Of a stretch of 64,000 nt of DNA, positions 48,929-58,700 are shown piece after piece (positions within the stretch are counted from its first letter, which is position 1; the number at the start of each line of letters is the position of its first letter). A program made the position numbers and the translations under genes. Location of the stretch: the IMG/VR virus record IMGVR_UViG_3300032093_000031, positions 54,088 through 118,087 of that record, one strand, 5' to 3'. Source of the DNA: a virus. The notes below the pieces were generated by a model. The model searched no databases. It worked only from the letters and a program-made list of their open reading frames with translations, and was not told the origin of the DNA.

Positions 48929-51850
48929 TTAATTACATGTTCCAGTGCTTGTAAAAGTACCGTCACCATCATTCGTAACTTGAGGTGTTGGTGTTAAATA
49001 ACCACAGTATGTCTCAGTTGTACCATTCCCAACAGTAATAAATTGAAGGGTACCGGTACAGTCAGTATAACTAAATGTGGTATGACCTCCTGTTCCTGTC
49101 GTTCCTCCATCGAATTCCCATAGTATGTCACATGGAGTAGCCGAACTGGTTGGGGTGAGTGTTGGTGTTGGGGTATTTGTTGGTGTTACTGTATTGGTAG
49201 AAGTCACGGTCGGTGTTGGTGTTACAGTTTCAGTTGGTGTAACTGTATTAGTAGGTGTTACAGTATTCGTTGGGGTTACGGTCGGTGTTGGTGTTACAGT
49301 TTCAGTTGGTGTAACTGTATTAGTAGGTGTTATTGTTGGTGTTGATGTGGGCGAACCACCGGGTGATGTTGTAATTGTTGGAGTTACTGTATTAGTAGGT
49401 GTTACAGTATTCGTTGGGGTTACGGTCGGTGTTGGTGTTAAAGTATTGGTGGGTGTGGGTGTTACAAGTGGTATGATTGAATCGGAGCAAATACCCACCC
49501 TAGAACCTGAGGCACCACCATTACCTGATATGGTCATCGAGATAAATGGTGTTGAATTTGTTATTATGAATTTTCCACCACCATTGACAAAAAGTGGTGC
49601 GGTTGAGCCACCAATAATTGTGTTACCTGTTATTGTTACATAACAACTTAACGGTGAAGATATTGTGGGGGTACCTGTATTTGTTGTAAATGTGAAATCT
49701 TCATCACTAGTACCACCCATACCGGTTATAAAAACAACTAAATCATTTACTGGTGAACTAAAATTGTATCTATATGAGAAAGGTCCTGAATTTCCTAAAA
49801 AGTTATGATAGTCGGTCATTACAATAGTGTCACCAACACAGGATGACGTGTATCCAGATGTATTTTCGGTAACACTACCACTATATGTTGATGTTATAGA
49901 AACACCGTTCACTGTCGAGGGGACATAAACGCTATCGTTACAAGTATACCCTGTTGATGGTGTACTACTAACAGTTGGTGTTGGGGTAAGTGTTGGTGTA
50001 TTCGTAGGAGTCGCACTCTGAGTCGGTGTTACTGTTGGGGTGGGTGATGATATCGGTGTCGACGAACTATCACAACAATCATCCAAATTAACTCTAAAAA
50101 CTTGTTCACAACAACCTTCACAATCAATTCTAACATATATCTCCATTAATGTTGGGTCTATACCTGTAATATCACAAATATCTCCTGTGGACATACTTGT
50201 ACATGAAGTTATACCTGTTATGTTAGTTGAAGTTAATCCGGTATAGACCGTACAATTTGTATAATTAGAACCGGAATTAAATGAAATCTTAACGCCTTTT
50301 GGGGTGACCAAATCGTTTACACAACCTGAAGGTGTAACAGTAGGTGTAGGGGTTTTTGTTGGGGTGTTGGTGGGTGTTGGGGTTGGCGAACCACCAGGTG
50401 TTGATGTAACTGATGGTGTAACGCTAGGTGTTAGAGTCGGTGTTGATGTTACTGTAAGTGTAACTGTCGGTGTTAAAGACGGAGTTGTTGAAGGTGTTTC
50501 ACTTGGTGTATTAGAGGGTGTTGCCGATGGTGAAGTAGTTGGTGTGGGCGAACCTCCTGGTGATGAAGTAACTGTAGGTGTAACTGTATTTGTAGGGGTT
50601 GATGTATTGGTTGGAGTTACTGATGGTGAGGTAGTTGGTGTGGGTGTAGGTGAATCGCCTGGTGATGAAGTAACTGTAGGTGTAACTGTATTTGTGGGAG
50701 TTGATGTATTGGTTGGTGTAGGTGAACCGCCAGGTGAAGTTGTGACTGTAGGTGTAACTGTATTTGTAGGAGTTACTGTTGGTGTGACAGATACAGTTGA
50801 AACCGGCGAACTTGTTGGTGTTACTGTTGGTGTTACTGTTGGTGTGACAGATACAGTTGAAGCTGGTGAACTTGTTGGTTCAGGAGTGACTGTAGGTGTG
50901 ACTGTCGGAGTACTAGTTAATGTAGGTGTTGGGACCGGTAGTGAGTCACAATTTTGGTAGTCCTCACAACCACCATTAGGATTCACAACTATATTAGTTG
51001 GGTCACTGAATGTAATTGTTTGATTGTCAAAACATACACATTGATAAACCGTAGCAAAAGGTGCGATGGTTCCGGAAGTTTGAAGCAAACCATAACAATC
51101 AGTATATGAATATGTAATTGTATTTCCATCTTCACTTATGATTTGTTTACACACACAATCCGTACATATTGATGGTGTTGGTGTTGGGGTGGGGGATAGT
51201 GTTGGTGTTACAGTGTTAGTTGGTGTGGGTGTAACTGTTTTAGTAAGTGTTGGAGTTGGGGTTGGGGTTTCTGTGGGTGTTTCTGAAGGTGTTGGGGTTG
51301 GGGTTTCTGTGGGTGTTTCTGTTGGAGTTGGGGTTTCTGTGGGTGTTTCTGTTGGAGTTGGTGTCGGGGTTGGTGAAGGACATGATGGACACTCACCAGC
51401 TGTACAACTTGGTTGTGAAACCCACGTCCCAGTGTCGTCAACTGTTGCGGTTGAAGGGCCCGACGCAACCGCAATATAACAATCCGTATTGTCAGTGTAT
51501 ACACTACCTACTATATAATTTAATCCACTTTGTACTTCATAAATAGTGCCTCCTTGTTCACAACATTTTTCAAAAAAAGTGGTTTCTTGACATTGTGAAC
51601 CACTATCATTTGCAGTACTATTCGATGCGGTTAATGGAGAATCGTTTTTAAAATAATATAAACTAGGTAATCCATTTTGTATGTCGGTACAAATAGTATA
51701 ACTACCATTTGAAAAACTTGTTGTTGTAAGTACACCATTACAGTTGTAATAAGCAACATACACCTTACCATTATTAACAGGGTTAGTGTTACCGGTGGCA
51801 TTACCGGTATCCAATGAACTTATTGTGACGTTATATAATTGACAAGCCAT
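48929..51850 (-). CDS. Fibre-like protein 1: Cys modules on Pro/Thr-rich linkers
   Basis: This 973-residue protein alternates globular Cys-containing modules with long Thr/Pro (PTPT, SPTPTP) linkers. An N-terminal module contains YYNCNGVLTTTSFSNGSY, then there are PTPTETP repeats, a second module with ITYSYTDCYGLLQTSGTIAP, more repeats, further globular regions and a C-terminal TTFSYTDCTGTLQFITVGNG. The Y-x-DC-x-G motif followed by strands recurs within and between neighbouring proteins. The type suggests a surface or receptor-binding filament. It shows no enzyme motif and no obvious signal peptide. Confidence 0.65.
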   Translation of the reverse strand: MACQLYNVTISSLDTGNATGNTNPVNNGKVYVAYYNCNGVLTTTSFSNGSYTICTDIQNGLPSLYYFKNDSPLTASNSTANDSGSQCQETTFFEKCCEQGGTIYEVQSGLNYIVGSVYTDNTDCYIAVASGPSTATVDDTGTWVSQPSCTAGECPSCPSPTPTPTPTETPTETPTPTETPTETPTPTPSETPTETPTPTPTLTKTVTPTPTNTVTPTLSPTPTPTPSICTDCVCKQIISEDGNTITYSYTDCYGLLQTSGTIAPFATVYQCVCFDNQTITFSDPTNIVVNPNGGCEDYQNCDSLPVPTPTLTSTPTVTPTVTPEPTSSPASTVSVTPTVTPTVTPTSSPVSTVSVTPTVTPTNTVTPTVTTSPGGSPTPTNTSTPTNTVTPTVTSSPGDSPTPTPTTSPSVTPTNTSTPTNTVTPTVTSSPGGSPTPTTSPSATPSNTPSETPSTTPSLTPTVTLTVTSTPTLTPSVTPSVTSTPGGSPTPTPTNTPTKTPTPTVTPSGCVNDLVTPKGVKISFNSGSNYTNCTVYTGLTSTNITGITSCTSMSTGDICDITGIDPTLMEIYVRIDCEGCCEQVFRVNLDDCCDSSSTPISSPTPTVTPTQSATPTNTPTLTPTPTVSSTPSTGYTCNDSVYVPSTVNGVSITSTYSGSVTENTSGYTSSCVGDTIVMTDYHNFLGNSGPFSYRYNFSSPVNDLVVFITGMGGTSDEDFTFTTNTGTPTISSPLSCYVTITGNTIIGGSTAPLFVNGGGKFIITNSTPFISMTISGNGGASGSRVGICSDSIIPLVTPTPTNTLTPTPTVTPTNTVTPTNTVTPTITTSPGGSPTSTPTITPTNTVTPTETVTPTPTVTPTNTVTPTNTVTPTETVTPTPTVTSTNTVTPTNTPTPTLTPTSSATPCDILWEFDGGTTGTGGHTTFSYTDCTGTLQFITVGNGTTETYCGYLTPTPQVTNDGDGTFTSTGTCN

Positions 51851-51853
51851 TTA

Positions 51854-52204
51854 TTACGTTATTTGAACAACATTAACATTAAATGCACATGGGTAGTAAC
51901 AATCACTACATCTTAAATCAACTAATGCTAATTGATAACCACCTTGCAATTTTGGTACCGATGATGGTACAGGGTTTATGTGTCCGTCACAGTGTTCCAC
52001 AAATACAAAAATTTGTGGTATGTTATCCAATAAACTTATATTAAACGTATATCCCGTTGATATTGGAATTAAAACTTCAACCCCATTGATATAATTTGCA
52101 TCATCAATATTATGTGTTAACCCTGTGTAGATATAGTACCCGTTACAAGGTGTTTGTCCTGAAAAATTTGATATTGTTACTGAGTATGTTACTAATGACG
52201 GCAT
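51854..52204 (-). CDS. Fibre-like protein 2: small beta-rich module
   Basis: This is a 116-residue protein without linker repeats, beta-rich and containing several Cys (for example a C-terminal LVDLRCSDCYYPCAFNVN). Its start lies downstream of a TATTTAT-type motif and it is followed by a short gap to the next fibre gene. It may be a cap or minor component of the array. The sequence GYYIYTGLTHNIDDANYING near residue 21 looks like a typical short module of the neighbouring proteins. Confidence 0.5.
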   Translation of the reverse strand: MPSLVTYSVTISNFSGQTPCNGYYIYTGLTHNIDDANYINGVEVLIPISTGYTFNISLLDNIPQIFVFVEHCDGHINPVPSSVPKLQGGYQLALVDLRCSDCYYPCAFNVNVVQIT

Positions 52205-52229
52205 TATTTCATAAATATAAATTCAATGT

Positions 52230-53078
52230 TTAATTACAATAATCGGGATTTAAATCACAATCTATAAATGCAATACCACAATAGTTAGGGTCTGTTATGG
52301 TTCCACTTAAACCGGTTTGTGCAACTAAGTATTCACCAGCACTTGGATTGAGTGTAATATTTCCACTATCCTGTGATGAACCAATGAATATTTGCCATTG
52401 TGGTGATGTGTATACCGCAATTACCACCCCTGAACTATTAACCTTATAAAAAGTAATTGGGATATTTGAAGTGGCGGTTGTTACACTACCTAAATTATCT
52501 TTTAGTGTCCAAGTAACTTCATATTGTATATTTTCATCTATCGTTTCAATACTGTACCATAAACAATATGATGAAGGGGTGTTTTGTGTTGGAGTAGGAG
52601 TTGGAGTCTTGGTAACTGTTGGGGTTGGTGATAAACCAGGAGTTTTTGTTGGAGTAGGGGTTGGTGTAATTGAAGCGTTCGGTGTCTTAGATGGTGTAGC
52701 GGTAACTGTTGGTGTTTTTGTAACTGTAGGTGTTGGGGTTGGGGTTCTTGTAACTGTAGGTGTTGGAGTTGGACTTATTGGTGGGTCACACTGTACCTCA
52801 ACACTAAAACATAGTGTATCATAACAAGGAAACGCTTTACTATCGTGAGTGTAAATATTTTTAATTATATAACGACCTGTAGTGTCGTCTGTCATTTTAA
52901 CCCAATATTGAGTATTAAAACTTAAGTTTGTAATTGTAACAGCTGTAAGAGTTAAACCTGTTGCGTAAAGTGTAAATGTTGAATTGTTCGTTTCAGGATA
53001 CGGGCTATCACCGGACTTGTATCTAATTGAGTACGTACCATCATTGATTATATTGTATAAACGAACATTTAATCCCAT
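52230..53078 (-). CDS. Fibre-like protein 3: modules with Pro/Thr linker
   Basis: This 282-residue protein has an N-terminal fibronectin-like module ([20 protein letters not shown], then [19 protein letters not shown]) joined by a central Pro/Thr/Lys linker ([20 protein letters not shown], about 108-127, and onward) to a C-terminal beta-rich module ([20 protein letters not shown] near the end). It is the smallest gene of the set with this linker. No enzyme motif is seen. Confidence 0.6.
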   Translation of the reverse strand: MGLNVRLYNIINDGTYSIRYKSGDSPYPETNNSTFTLYATGLTLTAVTITNLSFNTQYWVKMTDDTTGRYIIKNIYTHDSKAFPCYDTLCFSVEVQCDPPISPTPTPTVTRTPTPTPTVTKTPTVTATPSKTPNASITPTPTPTKTPGLSPTPTVTKTPTPTPTQNTPSSYCLWYSIETIDENIQYEVTWTLKDNLGSVTTATSNIPITFYKVNSSGVVIAVYTSPQWQIFIGSSQDSGNITLNPSAGEYLVAQTGLSGTITDPNYCGIAFIDCDLNPDYCN

Positions 53079-53141
53079 TTTTTAATTATTGATTTCTATA
53101 TTTGATAAATATAAAAAATCCTATTTTATAGTAAAGTTATT

Positions 53142-55706
53142 TTAACATCCATCACCAATTGTATACTGAGTAGTTACCGAACCAGAAACTACTTCATAAA
53201 TTACACTTCCAATTTGAAAAAACCCATCAAATGTTGTTGTTAAGTTATTATTCGTGTAGATGGTAACACCTGAATCATAAATATTGACCACATTTGGTAA
53301 TGTGTATAATGTTACACTATACGAACCTGAACACAACACAACCCCACTACAGTAATTTGTACATCCAACCATATTCCATTCTTGATATGTCGGACTAGGT
53401 GTTGGTGTAACTGATGGAGTTTTAGTTGGGGTTGGGGTTTTAGTTAAAGTAGGGGTTGGGGTTGGGGAAACCGCTACCAAGGATGAACCACAAATTTCGT
53501 ATAGAGCATTATCATTTATACCATATATTGTATTTGTCGGTACATACAAAGGTTTAGAAATACCGTCACCAATAATTTCACTAAATATACCTGTTGTCGG
53601 GTCTAGAACACCTAAGAATCCATCTGACAATGTTGAATATCTGCTAATATATAATTTACCGTTATCAGGATTATATATCATAGACCTTGTTGAGCCAAAA
53701 ATCCAAGTTGCTCCCGATATTGAATTTAAAGTAAGTGTGGTGTTTGTTGCAACATCTATTTTGTATACCGTAGACGCACTAACTAAATAAATAATATTGT
53801 TCGTCACATCCAAAGCAATTAAACTTGCTGAGGTGATTGGTAGTGATGTACCATCTAACGAAATAGTATTACCAGAACAAGAATATATTCTACCACTCTG
53901 AGCGAAATATAATTTATTATTATTAGGATTGTAAACAGTCGCTTCAGGGTTTGATAAAGTTATACCTGTAATTTGGTTTGTAAAAGTATCTGTTGAACCA
54001 TCTATGACACTAATTTGTGAAACTGAAAAATTTCCACCTGTTTGACTAAATGCATAAATTTTATTTAAAACAGAATTATATTCAATTTTTCCTAAACCTG
54101 ATGTTATTCCCGAAATTGATATTGACGATGTTGTGTTTGTGTTTAAATTTCTTATTAACATTTTAACAGGAAATGATGATTCCCAACTGTATAATTTGTT
54201 GTTAGTTGAGTTATATCCTAATAATAAACTACTTCCTGACCATGTAAATTCATTTGTTAAACTTGTTGAATTTGGGACAAAAGATTGTACAACACTTGAT
54301 GCGTTTAGAACGTATGCTTTGTTATTTGATGATGAATAAACCATACCTTGTCTACCAACGGCAGAATATGAATTCGTTGCGGCAAGAGTATTTCTAACTG
54401 AATCACTACAACCACCTGATGGTGTTGGGGTCAGGGTCGGGGTTACGGTATTAGTAGGTGTTACACTTGGGGTCGCAACTGGATTACCGGATGGACTTGG
54501 TGTTGGGGTTTTTGTTGGGGTCGGGGTTGGAGATACAATAGGTACAGGTAATGTAAAATTCACAGAATTAGTACACGTACCAGTACTTTGAACTGTAAAT
54601 GTTGTTATTGAATAACACACAAGTGCGGTATACCCAGATAATAATTGAGATGTTGTCACACCAGTTGCAATTAATACTATAGTTCCTCCTGTTGTTGTTC
54701 CCGAAATATTATAAGGTCCGGCTTGCGTTAAAAAATAAATTGGGTGTAATGAGAATGTATATTGAGTACATCCTGTAGGTACTAGTGAAGGTGATGGGGT
54801 TACTGTGGGTGTTACACTAACAGTTACCGAAGGTGTTAATGAAGGGGTATTTGTGGGTGTATTTGTTGGTGTAACCGAAGGTGTCGAACCTAACGTACTT
54901 GACGGTGTATTTGTGGGTGTATTTGTTGGTGTAACCGAAGGTGTCGGAGTTAGACTTGGAGTTTTTGTTGGAGTTACAGTATTTGTTGGGGTTGGGGTTT
55001 CGGAAGGAGTTTCGGAAGGAGTTTGTGTTAATGTGGGTGTTGGAGTTGGGGTCACACTCGGACAAACTACAGTACAGAAACCATTGAAAGATATCCCTGC
55101 ATATGGGTAACTCGGGTCGTAACAAACATATGTTGGTGAAAATGAACCACTATGATATACACCACAACAGTCCGTATAATACCAATTTGGTGAATCGGTT
55201 ATACCTGAGTAACATAAAGTTGGTGTGGGTGTTGGAGTAGGGGTAGGAGTTGGACTTGGTGGTGTTAAACAGTCAATACAATTTGTAAAAAGAGCATTTT
55301 CAGAAATTAATTGTGCAACAGTATAATTGTAAGTGGTGCTACCAGTGCCTTGTTCATAAACTCCTGTATAGTTGTAACATGTACCATCATAAGAAATTGT
55401 TGCACCTGTACTTTGGAAATACTGATTAACTTCTGAATTTTTTAAACCAAAGTAAACAAATGCCCCTGGTATTTGGCAATGTTCAAATTGCCACCCATTA
55501 AAATCGTCGTTACATTGTTCACAGGTTGTATAACCACTAAAAATAACCGTACCTGACGGTCCACCTCCGACATTTCCTGTTGAAGACCAACATTGGTAAT
55601 CAGCAAAAATCGTGTCACCCGATAATACTAAACTGTCATCGACGACAAAATCATAGTATGACGCTGGGTCTAAACAATTTTGAAATGTTATTATTTGTGC
55701 TGGCAT
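53142..55706 (-). CDS. Fibre-like protein 4 with beta-propeller module
   Basis: This 854-residue protein has an N-terminal Cys-rich module (PAQIITFQNCLDPASYYDFV), then Pro/Thr linkers, a YTDCCGVYHSGSF module and more linkers. A C-terminal half from about residue 420 is made of repeats such as YNSTNNKLYSWESS, YNPNNNKLYFAQSG and YNPDNGKLYISRYS. Those (Y-N-x-x-N-N-K-L-Y) repeats fit a YVTN/NHL-type beta-propeller. A final small Cys module ends the protein. A propeller plus Thr-rich stalk suits receptor or glycan binding. Confidence 0.7.
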   Translation of the reverse strand: MPAQIITFQNCLDPASYYDFVVDDSLVLSGDTIFADYQCWSSTGNVGGGPSGTVIFSGYTTCEQCNDDFNGWQFEHCQIPGAFVYFGLKNSEVNQYFQSTGATISYDGTCYNYTGVYEQGTGSTTYNYTVAQLISENALFTNCIDCLTPPSPTPTPTPTPTPTLCYSGITDSPNWYYTDCCGVYHSGSFSPTYVCYDPSYPYAGISFNGFCTVVCPSVTPTPTPTLTQTPSETPSETPTPTNTVTPTKTPSLTPTPSVTPTNTPTNTPSSTLGSTPSVTPTNTPTNTPSLTPSVTVSVTPTVTPSPSLVPTGCTQYTFSLHPIYFLTQAGPYNISGTTTGGTIVLIATGVTTSQLLSGYTALVCYSITTFTVQSTGTCTNSVNFTLPVPIVSPTPTPTKTPTPSPSGNPVATPSVTPTNTVTPTLTPTPSGGCSDSVRNTLAATNSYSAVGRQGMVYSSSNNKAYVLNASSVVQSFVPNSTSLTNEFTWSGSSLLLGYNSTNNKLYSWESSFPVKMLIRNLNTNTTSSISISGITSGLGKIEYNSVLNKIYAFSQTGGNFSVSQISVIDGSTDTFTNQITGITLSNPEATVYNPNNNKLYFAQSGRIYSCSGNTISLDGTSLPITSASLIALDVTNNIIYLVSASTVYKIDVATNTTLTLNSISGATWIFGSTRSMIYNPDNGKLYISRYSTLSDGFLGVLDPTTGIFSEIIGDGISKPLYVPTNTIYGINDNALYEICGSSLVAVSPTPTPTLTKTPTPTKTPSVTPTPSPTYQEWNMVGCTNYCSGVVLCSGSYSVTLYTLPNVVNIYDSGVTIYTNNNLTTTFDGFFQIGSVIYEVVSGSVTTQYTIGDGC

Positions 55707-55750
55707 TTATTACTATTCTTTCTATAAATACTTAAATCATTATTTTATCA

Positions 55751-58700
55751 TTAACATGCTTCTCCACAAAATGTGTTACAATAATCACCACAACCAGTAC
55801 CGTATGTATATTGCGAAGTATATATTGGTGGTACGAAGTTTCCTCTAAACAATATAAACACATTTGTCACTCTCATAAGACAAACGCTATAATTACCAGG
55901 GGCGTTATAACCTTGTGTTGTGAATGTACCATCACAACATTGGTATGCAAAGTATACTTGATTATCATCTGAGGCTGTTAAATCATTAATATCAACAAAA
56001 AAGTCTGTACACAAACAATCACCACAAGCACCATCATACGTTATCTCCCCACCATAAGGACCTAATACACTTGGAATACTACATGAACATATCTCAATTG
56101 TACCACTTGCTGGGTACACATTTGGGTCAAGTATTTCTGTGGGTGTTCCTCCACCGCAACAAGTGGTATAGTTAACTATATTACCAGGTCCTAATCCTGT
56201 AATAATATATGACTCACAAACACATGGTGGAGTTGGGGTTGGGGTCGGAGTTGGAGTTGGGGTTGGGGTTGATGACGGATTTGAAACCGGAGATGGTGTT
56301 GGAGTGTTTGTTGGAGTGTTTGTTGGAGTTACAGTCTTGGTTGGTGTATTTGTAGGAGTATTGGTTGGTGTTAAAGTTGGAGTAACTGTCCTTGTTGGAG
56401 TATTTGTAGGGGTAAAGGTTGGAGTTACAGTCTTGGTTGGAGTATTTGTAGGGGTAAAGGTTGGAGTTACAGTCTTGGTTGGTGTATTTGTAGGGGTAAA
56501 GGTTGGAGTTACAGTCTTGGTTGGTGTATTTGTAGGAGTATTGGTTGGTGTTAAAGTTGGAGTAACTGTCCTTGTTGGTGTATTTGTCGGTGTTTTTGTT
56601 GGGGTTAAAGTTGGTGTAACTGTTGGTGTAACTGTTGGGGTTGGTGAAGGACAAGGGTGATAAGTTTCACATTCAGTACATGTATTGTATGTACCATACG
56701 CAGTGATTGCGGAACCAGGTACTCCTGGTCCGACTGAGTTTGTAACAAAATAACAACAACCATTAATTGATATATAACGGTTTACTAAAAGATTTGGGTT
56801 AAATCCATTTTGACAACCAAATTGAATTGTATATTGTCCTGTTGTACCACAACATCCACATCTTTGTAAATCGAAAATCCAAGTGGCGCATGGGTTAGCT
56901 CCAATACATGTTTCACATGTATCAACACTAAATGATGATGGTGGATAATACCCGTCAACCCCACTAAAGTTTGGTGGTGAGTAGGTTTGACTATAACCTT
57001 CAACAAAATAACAACATCCATTTATAACAATAGTTTGACCTTGTGAAATACCGCTTTGAACATAGGTCAAATTAGTTGTTATACTTAAATAAGAAATAGT
57101 ATTACCTAAAATACCACCATCACAACATGGTAATAAATAAACATAACCAACCTGTAAGGATGGTGATGGTGTTACTGTGCTTGTTGGTGTTAATGTAGGA
57201 GTTAAAGTTGGTGTAACTGTTTTTGTTGGTGTATTGGTAGGGGTTACGGATGGTGTTCTCGTAGGAGTAACACTATTGGTTGGGGTGTTAGTCGGGGTTA
57301 AAGTTGGTGTAACTGTTCTTGTTGGTGTATTGGTAGGGGTTACCGTAGGGCTAACAGTGGCGGCTGGAGTTCTTGTTGGAGTAACAGTATTTGTTGGGGT
57401 ATTGGTTGGTGTGAGAGTTGGTGTAACTGTTCTTGTTGGTGTATTGGTAGGGGTTACCGTATTCGTAGGTGTAACAGTTCTGGTTGGTGTTGGTGTCGGG
57501 GTTGGTGATGGACAAAAATTTAGAGTTTCTCCTAAACATTGTGCACAACTTGTCTGAACAGTAGTGTAAATCGTACCTCCAGGTCCTACCTGTTGCACAT
57601 ACGTTGCACATAACTGAATGTCTTGTAAATAAAATACCGTACCTAACAATGTACCTAATGGTACTTGACCATAATAAACATTGGTGTCACCAGGACAACA
57701 TGATTCAAATCTAGCAGCAACATACTGAGGACTAGCCGTTGGGGTTACTGTTTTGGTTGGTGTCAATGTTGGTGTAACAGTATTTGTTGGAGTGTTAGTT
57801 GGTGTTACGGTTGGACTAACTGTGGCAGCCGGTGTTCTTGTTGGTGTAACAGTATTTGTTGGGGTATTTGTTGGAGTTACCGTAGGACTAACAGTGGCTG
57901 CTGGAGTTCTTGTTGGGGTATTGGTTGGGGTAACAGTATTTGTGGGGGTTACTGTGTTCGTTGGGGTATTGGTAGGTGTATTTGTTGGTGTTAATGTTGG
58001 ACTAACAGTAGCCGCTGGTGTTCTTGTTGGTGTAACAGTATTTGTTGGGGTATTTGTTGGAGTTACCGTATTTGTTGGAGTATTAGTTGGGGTGTTAGTT
58101 GGTGTTACAGTGTTGGTTGGTGTATTAGTTGGAGTTAAAGTTGGTGTAACTGTTCTTGTTGGTGTATTGGTAGGTGTAACTGTATTCGTAGGGGTGACTG
58201 TATTAGTTGGAGTGTTGGTTGGAGTATTAGTTGGAGTTAAGGTTGGACTAACAGTGGCAGCTGGTGTTCTTGTCGGGGTTACGGTATTAGTAGGGGTATT
58301 GGTTGGAGTTACCGTATTTGTTGGAGTATTAGTTGGGGTGTTGGTTGGAGTAACAGTGTTGGTTGGGGTGTTAGTAGGGGTGTTGGTCGGTGTAACTGTA
58401 TTTGTTGGAGTAACAGTATTAGTAGGTGTGTTTGTTGGTGTGTTAGTCGGTGTTAATGTTGGACTAACAGTAGCCGCTGGTGTTCTCGTAGGAGTTACAG
58501 TATTGGTAGGAGTATTGGTAGGAGTAACGGTGTTTGTTGGGGTGTTTGTAGGAGTATTGGTTGGTGTTACAGTATTGGTTGGAGTATTGGTTGGTGTAAA
58601 AGTTGGTGTAACAGTTTTTGTTGGTGTATTAGTAGGAGTATTGGTCGGTGTGACAGTGTTGGTTGGTGTTACTGTATTTGTTGGAGTATTGGTTGGGGTA

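Noticed and set aside
48929-51504. Plus-strand and alternative minus-strand frames (for example 49125-49643, 50304-50960, 51208-51504)
   Set aside because: They are shadows of the Pro/Thr linkers of the fibre-like protein, made of Val/Gly or Gln/His/Leu repeats.
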